Assembly: GCA_001789395.1 (NCBI GenBank)
Contig: MFZK01000010.1
Coordinates: 1-36,621, forward strand
DNA length: 36,621 nucleotides
From: Candidatus Roizmanbacteria bacterium RIFCSPHIGHO2_02_FULL_37_13b
Lineage (GTDB): Bacteria; Patescibacteriota; Microgenomatia; UBA1406; HO2-37-13b
Reading direction: 5' to 3'
A model generated the notes under the pieces. The model was not told the origin of the DNA. It did not search any database and saw nothing but the letters and a program-made list of their open reading frames with translations. The translations under genes and the position numbers were made by a program. Each line of letters starts with the position of its first letter. Within the stretch, counting starts at the first letter, position 1. This document shows positions 17,218 to 23,633 of the stretch, piece after piece.

Positions 17218-17223
17218 ATTATA
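17218..17223 (-). promoter_or_regulatory. -10 box of hflX
   Basis: Minus-strand TATAAT, 10 bases before ATG 17207. No consensus -35 at 17-base spacing is visible. Confidence 0.55.
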
Positions 17224-17276
17224 CTACTTAAAAACCTTCGTAGTTGGAAAATTATAAACTTTATATAAGGAAATTA

Positions 17277-17543
17277 TTATTCAGCAAGCGTGGCATGTTT
17301 CATACTCAGTTCATCAATAAATGTCAAATTGCTCGACAGATTATTTAAAAGGAAAGCCGCTTCCCGATGATCAAAACGTGGATCGGGATTATGTTCGTCC
17401 ATCCGTGAAGCCGAATGAAGAATTGTCCCAAAAACTACTGCAGCTTTAAGCATTGCAGATCTTTCATTAATATCACTCAAATAATCAGGAATATCGCGTT
17501 CTTGAGTCATTAATTGTCCTAAAAAATCTCTTTGTATAGCCAA
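17277..17543 (-). pseudogene. C-terminal part of the APH-like kinase, in the -1 frame
   Basis: An 88-residue helical segment ('RDFLGQLMTQERDIPDYLSD', 'AAVVFGTILHSASRMD') continues the preceding kinase gene in the -1 frame. Its nominal start (TTG 17543) has no ribosome-binding site. In aminoglycoside-phosphotransferase-like kinases a helical subdomain follows the metal-binding Asp, which is what this segment looks like. In this frame the sequence just before it reads S-C-P-N-L-A-I-Q-R-D-F, so one lost base near 17555-17557 would restore an 'IFID-SCPNL' joint. It is read as the 3' piece of a broken gene. Confidence 0.6.
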
Positions 17544-18337
17544 ATTAGGACAACTTCGATAAAAATCACAGCCTCGTCTGAGTTTTTTGGATGATCTGGG
17601 AAAAACATATTGGTTGGAGCTTGGTCGTTATGGACCAACCACTCATCATCAGAGTTTTCATATCTTGAGATTAAAGGTCTTAATCCCTCTTCTGTTGAAC
17701 CTATAATCAATTGTAAAGTGTCTCGATTTAAACATTGACTAAGAACTTCAGAATATTCGTCAGTCATTACAATAGAACATACTCTTGCCCATTGTTGCCA
17801 AAATGAACCCTCCGATGCGTTCATGGGATTATCTCTTTTTAAGCATGTTGTATCTCTATCTTTCGGTATTCTTGTTCTTAAAACGTTTAAAATTGCTTTT
17901 GCTGCTAAAGCTCCATATCCATTTGGTTCCATTGCAGCAACCATCCCTTTATCAGGAAATAACATTCCTTCTGCTATATCTAGACTTCTAAAACTGGCTA
18001 TTCCCATATCTTGGTCAGGTATTTCTGCATAAGGAGTTACTACCTCTACACAAGGTAATCCTAAGGATCTTACCAATGCAGTCCTTTGAGCTTCCATCTC
18101 TAGTTGTCTTTTTGATCCATTCGATGCTAACTTAAAAAAACTTCTATTAGGATGAGATGGATCCCCCATATAGGTCAAACCATATAAATAACGTGCTAGA
18201 GGAGAAAAACCGGCTATGTTAAAAAGATGAATATCTTCAGCAGATACTCTTAAAGTCGTTGTAATTCTACCCATCAGGTCAGGAGCAAGTAGTTCAGGGT
18301 GTTGTTGACTAGTTGTTTCTTTTACAGGATCAATCAT
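17519..18337 (-). CDS. APH-like phosphotransferase, frameshifted near its 3' end
   Basis: 272 residues from ATG 18337. Kinase-fold features are 'FFKLAS' with Lys69, Glu81 in 'LEMEAQRTALVRSLGLP', and the catalytic loop 'WLVHNDQAPTNMFF' (His236, Asp238, Asn243), which matches HxDxxxxN of the APH/choline-kinase group. The next motif should be a metal-binding Asp after 'VIFI'; instead the frame gives Glu261, then 'VVLIWLYKEIF' and a stop. The -1 frame encodes a plausible remainder (17277-17543), so the full protein would be ~353 residues. A T6 run right before the stop could also allow slippage. Substrate unknown. Its start overlaps a 53-codon ORF (ATGA). Confidence 0.65.
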   Translation of the reverse strand: MIDPVKETTSQQHPELLAPDLMGRITTTLRVSAEDIHLFNIAGFSPLARYLYGLTYMGDPSHPNRSFFKLASNGSKRQLEMEAQRTALVRSLGLPCVEVVTPYAEIPDQDMGIASFRSLDIAEGMLFPDKGMVAAMEPNGYGALAAKAILNVLRTRIPKDRDTTCLKRDNPMNASEGSFWQQWARVCSIVMTDEYSEVLSQCLNRDTLQLIIGSTEEGLRPLISRYENSDDEWLVHNDQAPTNMFFPDHPKNSDEAVIFIEVVLIWLYKEIF

Positions 18338-18495
18338 ATCTTTTTTGGTTGTCTATGTGTATAGCCCTTGAGGTATAAATTATATAGTTCTTGTTCTTTC
18401 TTACTTTGAAGTAGAGGTGGGATAACGCCTTTTTTTATACAGTTTTCTTGTAAATATTTCCGGAAATTTTCAATTGAAAAAGGTTGATTATACAT
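18334..18495 (-). CDS. 53-residue protein coupled to the APH-like kinase
   Basis: A short ORF from ATG 18495 starts MYNQPFSIENFRKYLQENCI and contains 'KKGVIPPLLQSKKEQELYNL'. Its TGA overlaps the kinase ATG as ATGA. Its start lies eight bases after an extended -10 TGATATACT, so it is the first gene of a two-gene transcript. It is mostly helical and basic with no recognised domain. Confidence 0.65.
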   Translation of the reverse strand: MYNQPFSIENFRKYLQENCIKKGVIPPLLQSKKEQELYNLYLKGYTHRQPKKI

Positions 18496-18503
18496 TGATA
18501 GAC

Positions 18504-18512
18504 AGTATATCA
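18504..18512 (-). promoter_or_regulatory. Extended -10 (TGATATACT) of the 53-residue ORF and kinase
   Basis: Minus-strand TGATATACT ends eight bases before ATG 18495. The same 9-mer precedes the genes starting at 19665, 20153 and 22858. Confidence 0.65.
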
Positions 18513-18658
18513 AAGATAGTTTTTTGAGTTGTGAATTGATGTGCTAACCCAAAGAATCCCGATGAGGTCTGTTTTTTTTCCGAAAGTCTACGTTGGTTGT
18601 CTGCCTATCAGGAGTTTTAACGTATGAGTTAAGAAGTTGGAGCTCTTTACTAAGTAAA

Positions 18659-19084
18659 CTAGGATAGTTTCATTGCGATTATTTCTTTTTTTATCTCAGA
18701 AAATTTTGAAAATACTCTCTTATATTCTTTTTTTAGAAGAGTAGGAAGTATCTGAGAATCACTTATTATAAATCCAAATTGATTATAAAAATTTTCAAGA
18801 TCCTTAAAACATAGTAAATAGATAGGCCTTTGAGATTTTACTTTAAGTAGTTTTTTCATTAACGCTGAACCTATTCTTTTTCTCCTGTGTTCGGGTAAAA
18901 CTCCAAAACTTATAAGTTGCCTCATTCCTTGTTGTTCTAGGATTCTTATACATCCAACAATTTTTTTATTATCACTGGCGATCAAGAATTGATCAGCTAT
19001 TAAATTTCTTTGATCTCCTTTTACAAGATTTAATAATCCAATAATTTGAGGAAGATCATTTTCTCTTCCCCACCGATATTTCAT
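18659..19084 (-). CDS. GNAT-family N-acetyltransferase
   Basis: 141 residues from ATG 19084. The open frame runs further to 19204 but passes through a consensus -10 and REP-like debris, so the shorter start is preferred. The acetyl-CoA binding segment is 'ISFGVLPEHRRKRIGSALMK' (the V-x-P-x-x-R-x-x-G-x-G pattern), with 'RWGRENDLPQIIGLLN' at the start and 'DLENFYNQFGFI' near the end. The layout resembles small ArgA/YafP-like acetyltransferases; the substrate is unknown. Confidence 0.85.
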   Translation of the reverse strand: MKYRWGRENDLPQIIGLLNLVKGDQRNLIADQFLIASDNKKIVGCIRILEQQGMRQLISFGVLPEHRRKRIGSALMKKLLKVKSQRPIYLLCFKDLENFYNQFGFIISDSQILPTLLKKEYKRVFSKFSEIKKEIIAMKLS

Positions 19085-19090
19085 ATATAA

Positions 19091-19099
19091 ATTATACCA
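19091..19099 (-). promoter_or_regulatory. Extended -10 (TGGTATAAT) of the GNAT gene
   Basis: Minus-strand TGGTATAAT ends six bases before ATG 19084. A start site six to eight bases downstream would fall on or next to the start codon, giving a leaderless mRNA. Confidence 0.7.
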
Positions 19100-19139
19100 G
19101 TAAGTCCGAATCCCATCTGTTGTTGATGTAGTTTGAGAT

Positions 19140-19320
19140 ATTAGAATGAAGCTAAAAAGTTTGTCCAGGTCGAAGTGAGCGTAGCGAACGGAGATATTGA
19201 GCATAGCGAAATGCTGTAAGTACTAAAGCGTCAGCGTAGTGCTGGTCGAAGATACCCAACAGAGTGAGGCGTCGTAGATCCTGAACGAATGTAAAGGGTT
19301 GAATATGTTAGGATTTATTA
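19140..19320. repeat. REP-like repeat debris, left block
   Basis: Noncoding DNA with short repeated phrases: AGCTAAAAAGT (19150-19160), GGTCGAAG twice, AGCGTAGCGAA, and 'CCTGAACGAATGTAAAGGGTT' read with gaps. These match, with changes, the block at 19735-19835. The two blocks flank the gene at 19327-19665. Confidence 0.5.
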
Positions 19321-19326
19321 TCAAGT

Positions 19327-19665
19327 TTATTCTTGATTACACATGTTTATTGTTCTGCACTCGCCACTAAAACATTGATATAAAAAACATCCTTGTCGAG
19401 TCGGACAATCTGAATCAGTCTGGCAGGAGGTTGCGAGTTCAGCTGTAGGATATGCTGTTTGCGTAATAACTGGAGCAATAACAATGGTTGGGGTTACACT
19501 ATTTCTATTGATCTCTTGAAGCGCAACTGATCTTCCGAGATAATAGGCGCATATTGTGGTTAAGGAAGCAAAAAAGACAAGCACACCAATAACAAAAATT
19601 ATACTTTTTTGAGTCAAATGGATTTTGTTAGATTGTGGTTCTTGAACTGGAATATTTCCATCCAT
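19327..19665 (-). CDS. Single-pass membrane protein with Cys-rich C-terminus
   Basis: 112 residues from ATG 19665. A short cytoplasmic N-terminus is followed by a membrane helix at about 21-42 (IIFVIGVLVFFASLTTICAY), a Thr/Val/Pro linker, and a tail with six Cys ('SCQTDSDCPTRQGCFLYQC', 'GECRTINMC'). The tail resembles small secreted disulfide knots of the 'C-x-x-D-x-D-C-P' kind. It probably faces outward. Function unknown. Confidence 0.75.
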   Translation of the reverse strand: MDGNIPVQEPQSNKIHLTQKSIIFVIGVLVFFASLTTICAYYLGRSVALQEINRNSVTPTIVIAPVITQTAYPTAELATSCQTDSDCPTRQGCFLYQCFSGECRTINMCNQE

Positions 19666-19673
19666 ACAATTTC

Positions 19674-19682
19674 AGTATATCA
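19674..19682 (-). promoter_or_regulatory. Extended -10 (TGATATACT) of the Cys-rich membrane protein
   Basis: Minus-strand TGATATACT, eight bases before ATG 19665, the same sequence as at 18504-18512. Confidence 0.65.
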
Positions 19683-19734
19683 GAAGCCAACAAGTTCGAA
19701 TTTATTCCTCTGTTGGAATGGTTCGAAATATTTG

Positions 19735-19835
19735 AGCGGAGCTAAAAAGTATAGCTTGCTAAAGCCGTAGCTTTAGTTAAGGATGATCCAAGTTTGTCTT
19801 GTCCTGAGCGAAGTTGAAGGGTTTAGAACTTTTTA
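19735..19835. repeat. REP-like repeat debris, right block
   Basis: Contains AGCTAAAAAGT (19740-19750), a GCTTGCTAAAGCCGTAGC-type imperfect dyad, and 'GTCCTGAGCGAAGTTGAAGG' followed by GTTTAGAACTTTTTA. I recall close variants of this phrase as dispersed repeats in environmental bacterial genomes. The block runs into the end of the gene at 19823. Confidence 0.5.
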
Positions 19836-20077
19836 GACTGCGTATAGTTTTGAATAAGCGTGCTATACATCAATGCTTCATCAGAGTTTGTTTTTTTATT
19901 TAACTTTTTAAGGAGGGATTTGATATAGGGAGCAACTTGATCAACTTTCACTTCTTCTTTTCTATTTAAAGCCTCGTCTAAAAATCGTTGCACCATGGTA
20001 TTTGAACCGCGATGGAATCCTAACGCAACACGTTTAAGATCGCTGGCTAATGATTCGAGGACAAACTTATTATTCAT
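19823..20077 (-). CDS. 84-residue protein, unknown (probably CPR-conserved)
   Basis: 84 residues from ATG 20077, beginning MNNKFVLESLASDLKRVALG and continuing 'FHRGSNTMVQRFLDEALNRK'; it ends with 'ALMYSTLIQNYTQSKKF'. It looks all-helical. I recall similar short proteins in CPR genomes without a named function. A 27-codon ORF overlaps its start by eight bases and carries the promoter, so it is probably translated by coupling. Confidence 0.65.
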   Translation of the reverse strand: MNNKFVLESLASDLKRVALGFHRGSNTMVQRFLDEALNRKEEVKVDQVAPYIKSLLKKLNKKTNSDEALMYSTLIQNYTQSKKF

Positions 20078-20153
20078 ACAAAGTTTTAAAGAAATATTTT
20101 GTAAGTTTTTCAATCTCTTGTTTGGTAAAAGGTTTATCCGAGGTAATAATCAT
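20070..20153 (-). CDS. 27-codon leader ORF coupled to the 84-residue gene
   Basis: Encodes a 27-residue peptide starting MIITSDKPFTKQEIEKLTKY from ATG 20153. The start is six bases after an extended -10 TGATATACT. Its stop lies eight bases inside the next gene. It may be a true small protein, a translational leader, or the N-terminus of one protein split by a frameshift. Confidence 0.5.
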   Translation of the reverse strand: MIITSDKPFTKQEIEKLTKYFFKTLYE

Positions 20154-20159
20154 GCAGAT

Positions 20160-20168
20160 AGTATATCA
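20160..20168 (-). promoter_or_regulatory. Extended -10 (TGATATACT) of the 27/84-residue gene pair
   Basis: Minus-strand TGATATACT, six bases before ATG 20153. Confidence 0.65.
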
Positions 20169-20279
20169 AGAAGATATGATTTGTGTCTACTTTAGTCCAG
20201 AGGAGTGTCTGCCCCGCGAATCCTTCGAGTCGGAGGAGAAGTGGGGGACAACGTTAGAATTTTTTATACAGAAAAATAT

Positions 20280-20285
20280 TATAAT
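20280..20285 (+). promoter_or_regulatory. -10 box of the multi-winged-helix gene
   Basis: A perfect TATAAT eight bases before GTG 20294; supports the GTG start. Confidence 0.6.
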
Positions 20286-20293
20286 CTCTTATA

Positions 20294-21661
20294 GTGGAAC
20301 TGAGTAATGAATTAGGTGTAAATCTAGAAGAATATAAAGGTCGAGAACGTATACCGTGGGTATCATTAAGCAATATTCTTGCGGGTGTTGGCAACAGTGA
20401 GGCAAAAGCGTTGTGTCTTCTAATAATGGAACCAGATTGTATTTATTCCGGTGATGACATAGCTACTAAATTAAGAGAGCTTCAAATCCCTGGCCGTGGA
20501 TGGCCAGATTATGCCGGAAGTAATGTCACACAATATCTTGATAAAACATTTAAGCCCATTGGTTTAGTCGCAGAATCTATAGATGGCCACTGGGACAGTA
20601 GAATTGGATTTCAAAAAACTTTAAGAGGGGCTGGAATTGGTGATGCAGTTGCCGGTCTTATGCTTGAATTTTCGGAGAACCATTCTGAATATGGCTTGCG
20701 ACAGATAATTGGTAAAACCGCTTCATCTGCGTCAACTAAGATCACAGATGTTGCCGGTGAGGAGATAGAGCATAAAAAAAGACCCATAGATACTCTCATT
20801 CAACTTTATTGGGAGCTATTGACAACTTCTCAAGATACATTAACAGTAAATCAACTTGCTAATGTTCTTGGTGAAAGAGGTGGTGATATTTTAGCTCATG
20901 TAAAAAATTTAAGCGATTGTGGAATCATCGATTATGAAACAAGAGGAAGATCTGATCCTTGGCAGACGCATCAATATACAGGAGAATCCAAACTATTAGG
21001 GAAAGAAAGACCCGCCGAGGAAAGTACTGGAAGACTTGGATCTGTATATAATTTTTTTAAGACACATCCGGAAGGTCACTATACCGTCGAAGAAGTTTTT
21101 GAAGCTATGAAATTAGAGTATCCAGACGATGATCCAAAGAAATTACTAATTGATATCTATGAATATGTCGATAGATTACGTACTAGAGGTTATTTACAAA
21201 ATACAAGTAAGTTTACAAAAAAATATGGATCAAAGATAGCACTTAAACCAGAAGCATATGACTCTGTTCATGATTTGGTATCGTTAGTTGATAAAATTCA
21301 AAATGTAGATACAGAAACTTTAGCTCACGGAAAACGAGTTGGCAGAGAAATTCTTGCAGATCGAGAAAGAGTAACGGTATTAATGGAAAAAGCAAGAAGT
21401 ACTTCACCTGATGCTAACAGAAAACCTATCAGTGAGATGACAGAGGTTGTCCTAGATATTTTATCTGCTAATCCAGGAGTCACACGCAATGTAGTACGAC
21501 AACTACTTAGTGAAAGAGGTTACAGATATACTCCGAAAAATGTAGGAAACATTCTAGATAAATTACATTTAAGAGGTGTCATTACAAAAGAAACTACTAG
21601 CTCTAGAATAAACAAATGGTTTGTTTCACCAGGTGGTGAATCCTCTGGAGTAAACACTTGA
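20294..21661 (+). CDS. Protein with about four winged-helix segments
   Basis: 455 residues from GTG 20294, supported by the -10 box eight bases upstream. I see no enzyme motif, but four segments look like winged helices: about 35-105 ('SGDDIATKLRELQIPG'), 165-230 ('LTVNQLANVLGERGGDILAH'), 246-315 ('YTVEEVFEAMKLEYPDDDPK') and 382-445 ('GVTRNVVRQLLSERGYRYTP', 'GNILDKLHLRGVITKE'). A likely role is DNA binding, as a regulator or chromosome protein. It is one of the larger unknown genes in the accessory stretch and is not in an operon. Confidence 0.75.
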   Translation: MELSNELGVNLEEYKGRERIPWVSLSNILAGVGNSEAKALCLLIMEPDCIYSGDDIATKLRELQIPGRGWPDYAGSNVTQYLDKTFKPIGLVAESIDGHWDSRIGFQKTLRGAGIGDAVAGLMLEFSENHSEYGLRQIIGKTASSASTKITDVAGEEIEHKKRPIDTLIQLYWELLTTSQDTLTVNQLANVLGERGGDILAHVKNLSDCGIIDYETRGRSDPWQTHQYTGESKLLGKERPAEESTGRLGSVYNFFKTHPEGHYTVEEVFEAMKLEYPDDDPKKLLIDIYEYVDRLRTRGYLQNTSKFTKKYGSKIALKPEAYDSVHDLVSLVDKIQNVDTETLAHGKRVGREILADRERVTVLMEKARSTSPDANRKPISEMTEVVLDILSANPGVTRNVVRQLLSERGYRYTPKNVGNILDKLHLRGVITKETTSSRINKWFVSPGGESSGVNT

Positions 21662-22048
21662 ATTTATCATTTAAAGAATTTCTTCTTTTTTTGTAGTTGA
21701 TGTTTATGAATCACTACAAATCGAAATTTTATCAAACCTAGTAAATTTAATTAACGGATATAATTTCCTGCGGTTATTTTTTTATTTTAGTTTATCTTTA
21801 TGCTCTATTATATTTTAATGTGCCTTACAGTTTTTTTGCTGAAAACTGAATCTTGCAACCAAAGTTGCTCTTATCCCGTTTTCTGCCGAAAACGGGATCT
21901 CGACGCCAAAGCGTCTCGAGTTCCCATTGGTCAACGCATTTAAGAACCGAGAAATAGTGTTTAACTTTGCTTTACAAAATATCCAAATGGTTTTTGACAA
22001 TTTTGATATTAAACCTGCTGATGTTTAACACGACTCTTTTTTCCCACC
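21662..22048. other. 387-base gap between genes
   Basis: Apart from the tandem double-hairpin element at 21828-21920 I see no gene, tRNA or strong promoter. AAGAATTTCTT followed by a T-run just after the stop at 21661 could be a weak terminator. Confidence 0.6.
21828..21920. repeat. Tandem pair of double-hairpin modules
   Basis: Two ~47-base units, each a long hairpin then a short one. Unit 1: CAGTTTT (21828-21834) with AAAACTG (21842-21848), then GCAAC (21855-21859), loop CAAA, GTTGC (21864-21868). Unit 2: CCCGTTTTC (21875-21883), loop TGCC, GAAAACGGG (21888-21896), then GACGC (21902-21906), loop CAAA, GCGTC (21911-21915). The units differ in sequence, but base pairing is kept in both stems by compensating changes, and both short hairpins share the CAAA loop. 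Confidence 0.75.
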
Positions 22049-22858
22049 TCACTTACAATAATCACTACTAGTCCCGCTTTTACCATCTGCTCCCGGTATA
22101 CTTTTAGCTACGCTCTTATCAGCTTGTTCCAGGTAATCAAGCCAGCAGACGGCGTGTGTCCCATACTCATCAATCATCGGAAATCTGGTGCGAAAATTTG
22201 AACCATAAACTACTCCATTTGTTTTTCTAAGATCATATAGTCCAAAATCTATACCAATATTTTTTCGGCCATTAAAATTCCTGGATCCAACTTCAGTGGC
22301 CAATACTTCTCCCTTTTTGATATACACTTTTGATTTTATGTTTGTAGTTCTTGAGTCCCCTTCTTTACCAAGTGGTACATTATCAAGCGCTGTTTTAAGT
22401 TTTGGGGAAAGAGTTAAAATATGATCATGCATCACCATCACCCCACAGTCGTTTACGTAAAACAATAAAACCTGTTCCTCTCCAGCCTCTAAATATTTAC
22501 TGGCTTTTAGTATAATCCCGTCCATAATTGCCCGAACTTCAATATCATTTGTGTCTCGGTTATCAAACCTGAACCCTCCGTGAGGCTTGTAATCTCCTCC
22601 TCGCTCTTGCCCCGGGTACAAAATTCCGCTTGCAAGATTTATATTAACAGGTGAAGGTAGGTACAGAGGTTCCGGACAGGTAGGGGGAATGCCACTTACT
22701 CGCCAAGTCTTCATGTCATAGTCAAACATCCAGTTTATGTCGTTATTGCTTGGAGAAAATGGAAACTCCTCATCTCTATTTTGCAGAAGGAAAAACACAA
22801 CTCCAACAATAATTAGAAAAATGGCCGTGATAAAAAAAATAGTCCTTCTTTTGTGCAT
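22049..22858 (-). CDS. Membrane-anchored M23-like protein
   Basis: 269 residues from ATG 22858. A signal anchor (FFITAIFLIIVGVVFFLL) is followed by an M23-like layout: 'KPHGGFRFDNRD' (HxxxxxD), 'EVRAIMDGIILKAS', 'YVNDCGVMVMHDHI' (the YxH position), and 'VYIKKGEVLATEVGSRNF' then 'IGIDFGLYDL' where active enzymes have HLHFE. The final zinc pair is thus altered to I-D, so activity is doubtful. Two Cys are present. This is the third M23-related gene in the window and stands alone. Confidence 0.75.
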   Translation of the reverse strand: MHKRRTIFFITAIFLIIVGVVFFLLQNRDEEFPFSPSNNDINWMFDYDMKTWRVSGIPPTCPEPLYLPSPVNINLASGILYPGQERGGDYKPHGGFRFDNRDTNDIEVRAIMDGIILKASKYLEAGEEQVLLFYVNDCGVMVMHDHILTLSPKLKTALDNVPLGKEGDSRTTNIKSKVYIKKGEVLATEVGSRNFNGRKNIGIDFGLYDLRKTNGVVYGSNFRTRFPMIDEYGTHAVCWLDYLEQADKSVAKSIPGADGKSGTSSDYCK

Positions 22859-22864
22859 CTTTTC

Positions 22865-22873
22865 AGTATATCA
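22865..22873 (-). promoter_or_regulatory. Extended -10 (TGATATACT) of the M23-like gene
   Basis: Minus-strand TGATATACT, six bases before ATG 22858. Confidence 0.65.
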
Positions 22874-23044
22874 ATAACATGAGGTTAAATTAAGAAGCTT
22901 GATGGTACATTATGCTCTCTCTGGCGGAAGATGTGAGAACTTGGTGGAGTCAGATTTAACTTCAAAGTGAGTCTTTATTCATTTACAGGGGATTGAATGA
23001 CGTTAGAACTTTTTACTTTAGTTCAATATGACAGTAATCTACAT

Positions 23045-23073
23045 TTGACAAGTACTACAATTACTTGTATTAT
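23045..23073 (+). promoter_or_regulatory. Promoter of the RHH operon
   Basis: TTGACA (23045-23050), 17-base spacer, TATTAT (23068-23073): the best consensus promoter in the window. ATG 23081 is seven bases downstream, so the mRNA is leaderless or nearly so. Confidence 0.8.
23048..23068. promoter_or_regulatory. Dyad operator inside the RHH promoter
   Basis: ACAAGTA (23048-23054) and TACTTGT (23062-23068) form a perfect 7-bp dyad with a 7-base spacer filling the space between -35 and -10. A bound repressor would block RNA polymerase. The first gene encodes a ribbon-helix-helix protein, so autoregulation is the natural reading. Confidence 0.6.
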
Positions 23074-23080
23074 ATGAAGT

Positions 23081-23257
23081 ATGACAACTAATGACAAACA
23101 ACGAGTAACTCTTTTTCTTGATCCTTCAATCGTCAAACACGCCAAGGCTCAAGCTATTCTTGAGGAATTGAGTTTAACCGATCTCGTAGAAAAAACTTTA
23201 ATTAAATATTTACCAGAAGTAACAGTAATTAAAAAAGCTGTAATTAAAGTGGATTAA
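23081..23257 (+). CDS. Ribbon-helix-helix (CopG/Arc-like) DNA-binding protein
   Basis: 58 residues from ATG 23081. 'KQRVTLFLDPSIVKHAKAQA' followed by 'LEELSLTDLVEKTLIKYL' is the RHH pattern: a beta strand of alternating residues, helix A, a turn with S-L-T-D-L-V, and helix B. The C-terminal tail is Val/Lys-rich. It is the first gene of a four-gene operon with three membrane proteins and has a dyad in its promoter, so it probably represses its own operon. No toxin gene follows, which argues against a toxin-antitoxin pair. Confidence 0.82.
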   Translation: MTTNDKQRVTLFLDPSIVKHAKAQAILEELSLTDLVEKTLIKYLPEVTVIKKAVIKVD

Positions 23258-23260
23258 AAT

Positions 23261-23602
23261 ATGGAAACTCTTCTTCTATTAGTTCTTTTTGCAATTATAG
23301 CAGCGGTATTTGCAACTCAAAATACCATAAGTGTTCCAATGATGTTATTTGGTTACTCTATTAAAGCGATTCCCCTATATTTAGTTGTTTTTGGATCGAT
23401 TTTAATTGGACTTCTTTCATCTTCTATTATTAGTCTCGTAAACTCTATTTCCACATCGTTTAGGTTACATGGCAAAGATGTCAAGATTAAGGAAACAAAA
23501 AAAACAGTTACAGATCTCACTAAAAGAAATCATGAACTTGAACAAGAGATTACTAAATTGAAAGAACAAAATGCGAAAACTACTACAGAAAAGCAAGCTT
23601 AA
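23261..23602 (+). CDS. LapA-domain (DUF1049) membrane protein
   Basis: 113 residues, starting three bases after the RHH gene. It has two membrane helices (about 3-20 and 35-57) with the LapA signature 'FATQNTISVPMMLFGYSIKA', then a cytoplasmic coiled coil ('TDLTKRNHELEQEITKLKEQ'). E. coli LapA works with LapB in lipopolysaccharide control, but the domain is widespread in bacteria without LPS and its role there is not known. Confidence 0.85.
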   Translation: METLLLLVLFAIIAAVFATQNTISVPMMLFGYSIKAIPLYLVVFGSILIGLLSSSIISLVNSISTSFRLHGKDVKIKETKKTVTDLTKRNHELEQEITKLKEQNAKTTTEKQA

Positions 23603-23633
23603 TAAATTATTATAAATTTAAATTTAATTTACT

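Noticed and set aside
19085-19204. 40-residue N-terminal extension of the GNAT protein
   Set aside because: It runs through a TGGTATAAT promoter and REP-like debris; the GNAT fold starts at residue 1 of the shorter form.
20152-20307. Plus-strand ORF starting MQIVYQEDMICVYF
   Set aside because: It covers the divergent promoters and overlaps the start of the winged-helix gene in another frame; no promoter or RBS of its own and low-complexity charged content.
21815-22000. 61-residue minus-strand ORF across the double-hairpin element
   Set aside because: It is read through inverted repeats whose unit length is not a multiple of three; no RBS and no domain.
23081-23602. Toxin-antitoxin reading of the RHH gene and its neighbour
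   Set aside because: The second gene is a LapA-like two-helix membrane protein in a longer membrane operon, not a recognisable toxin.
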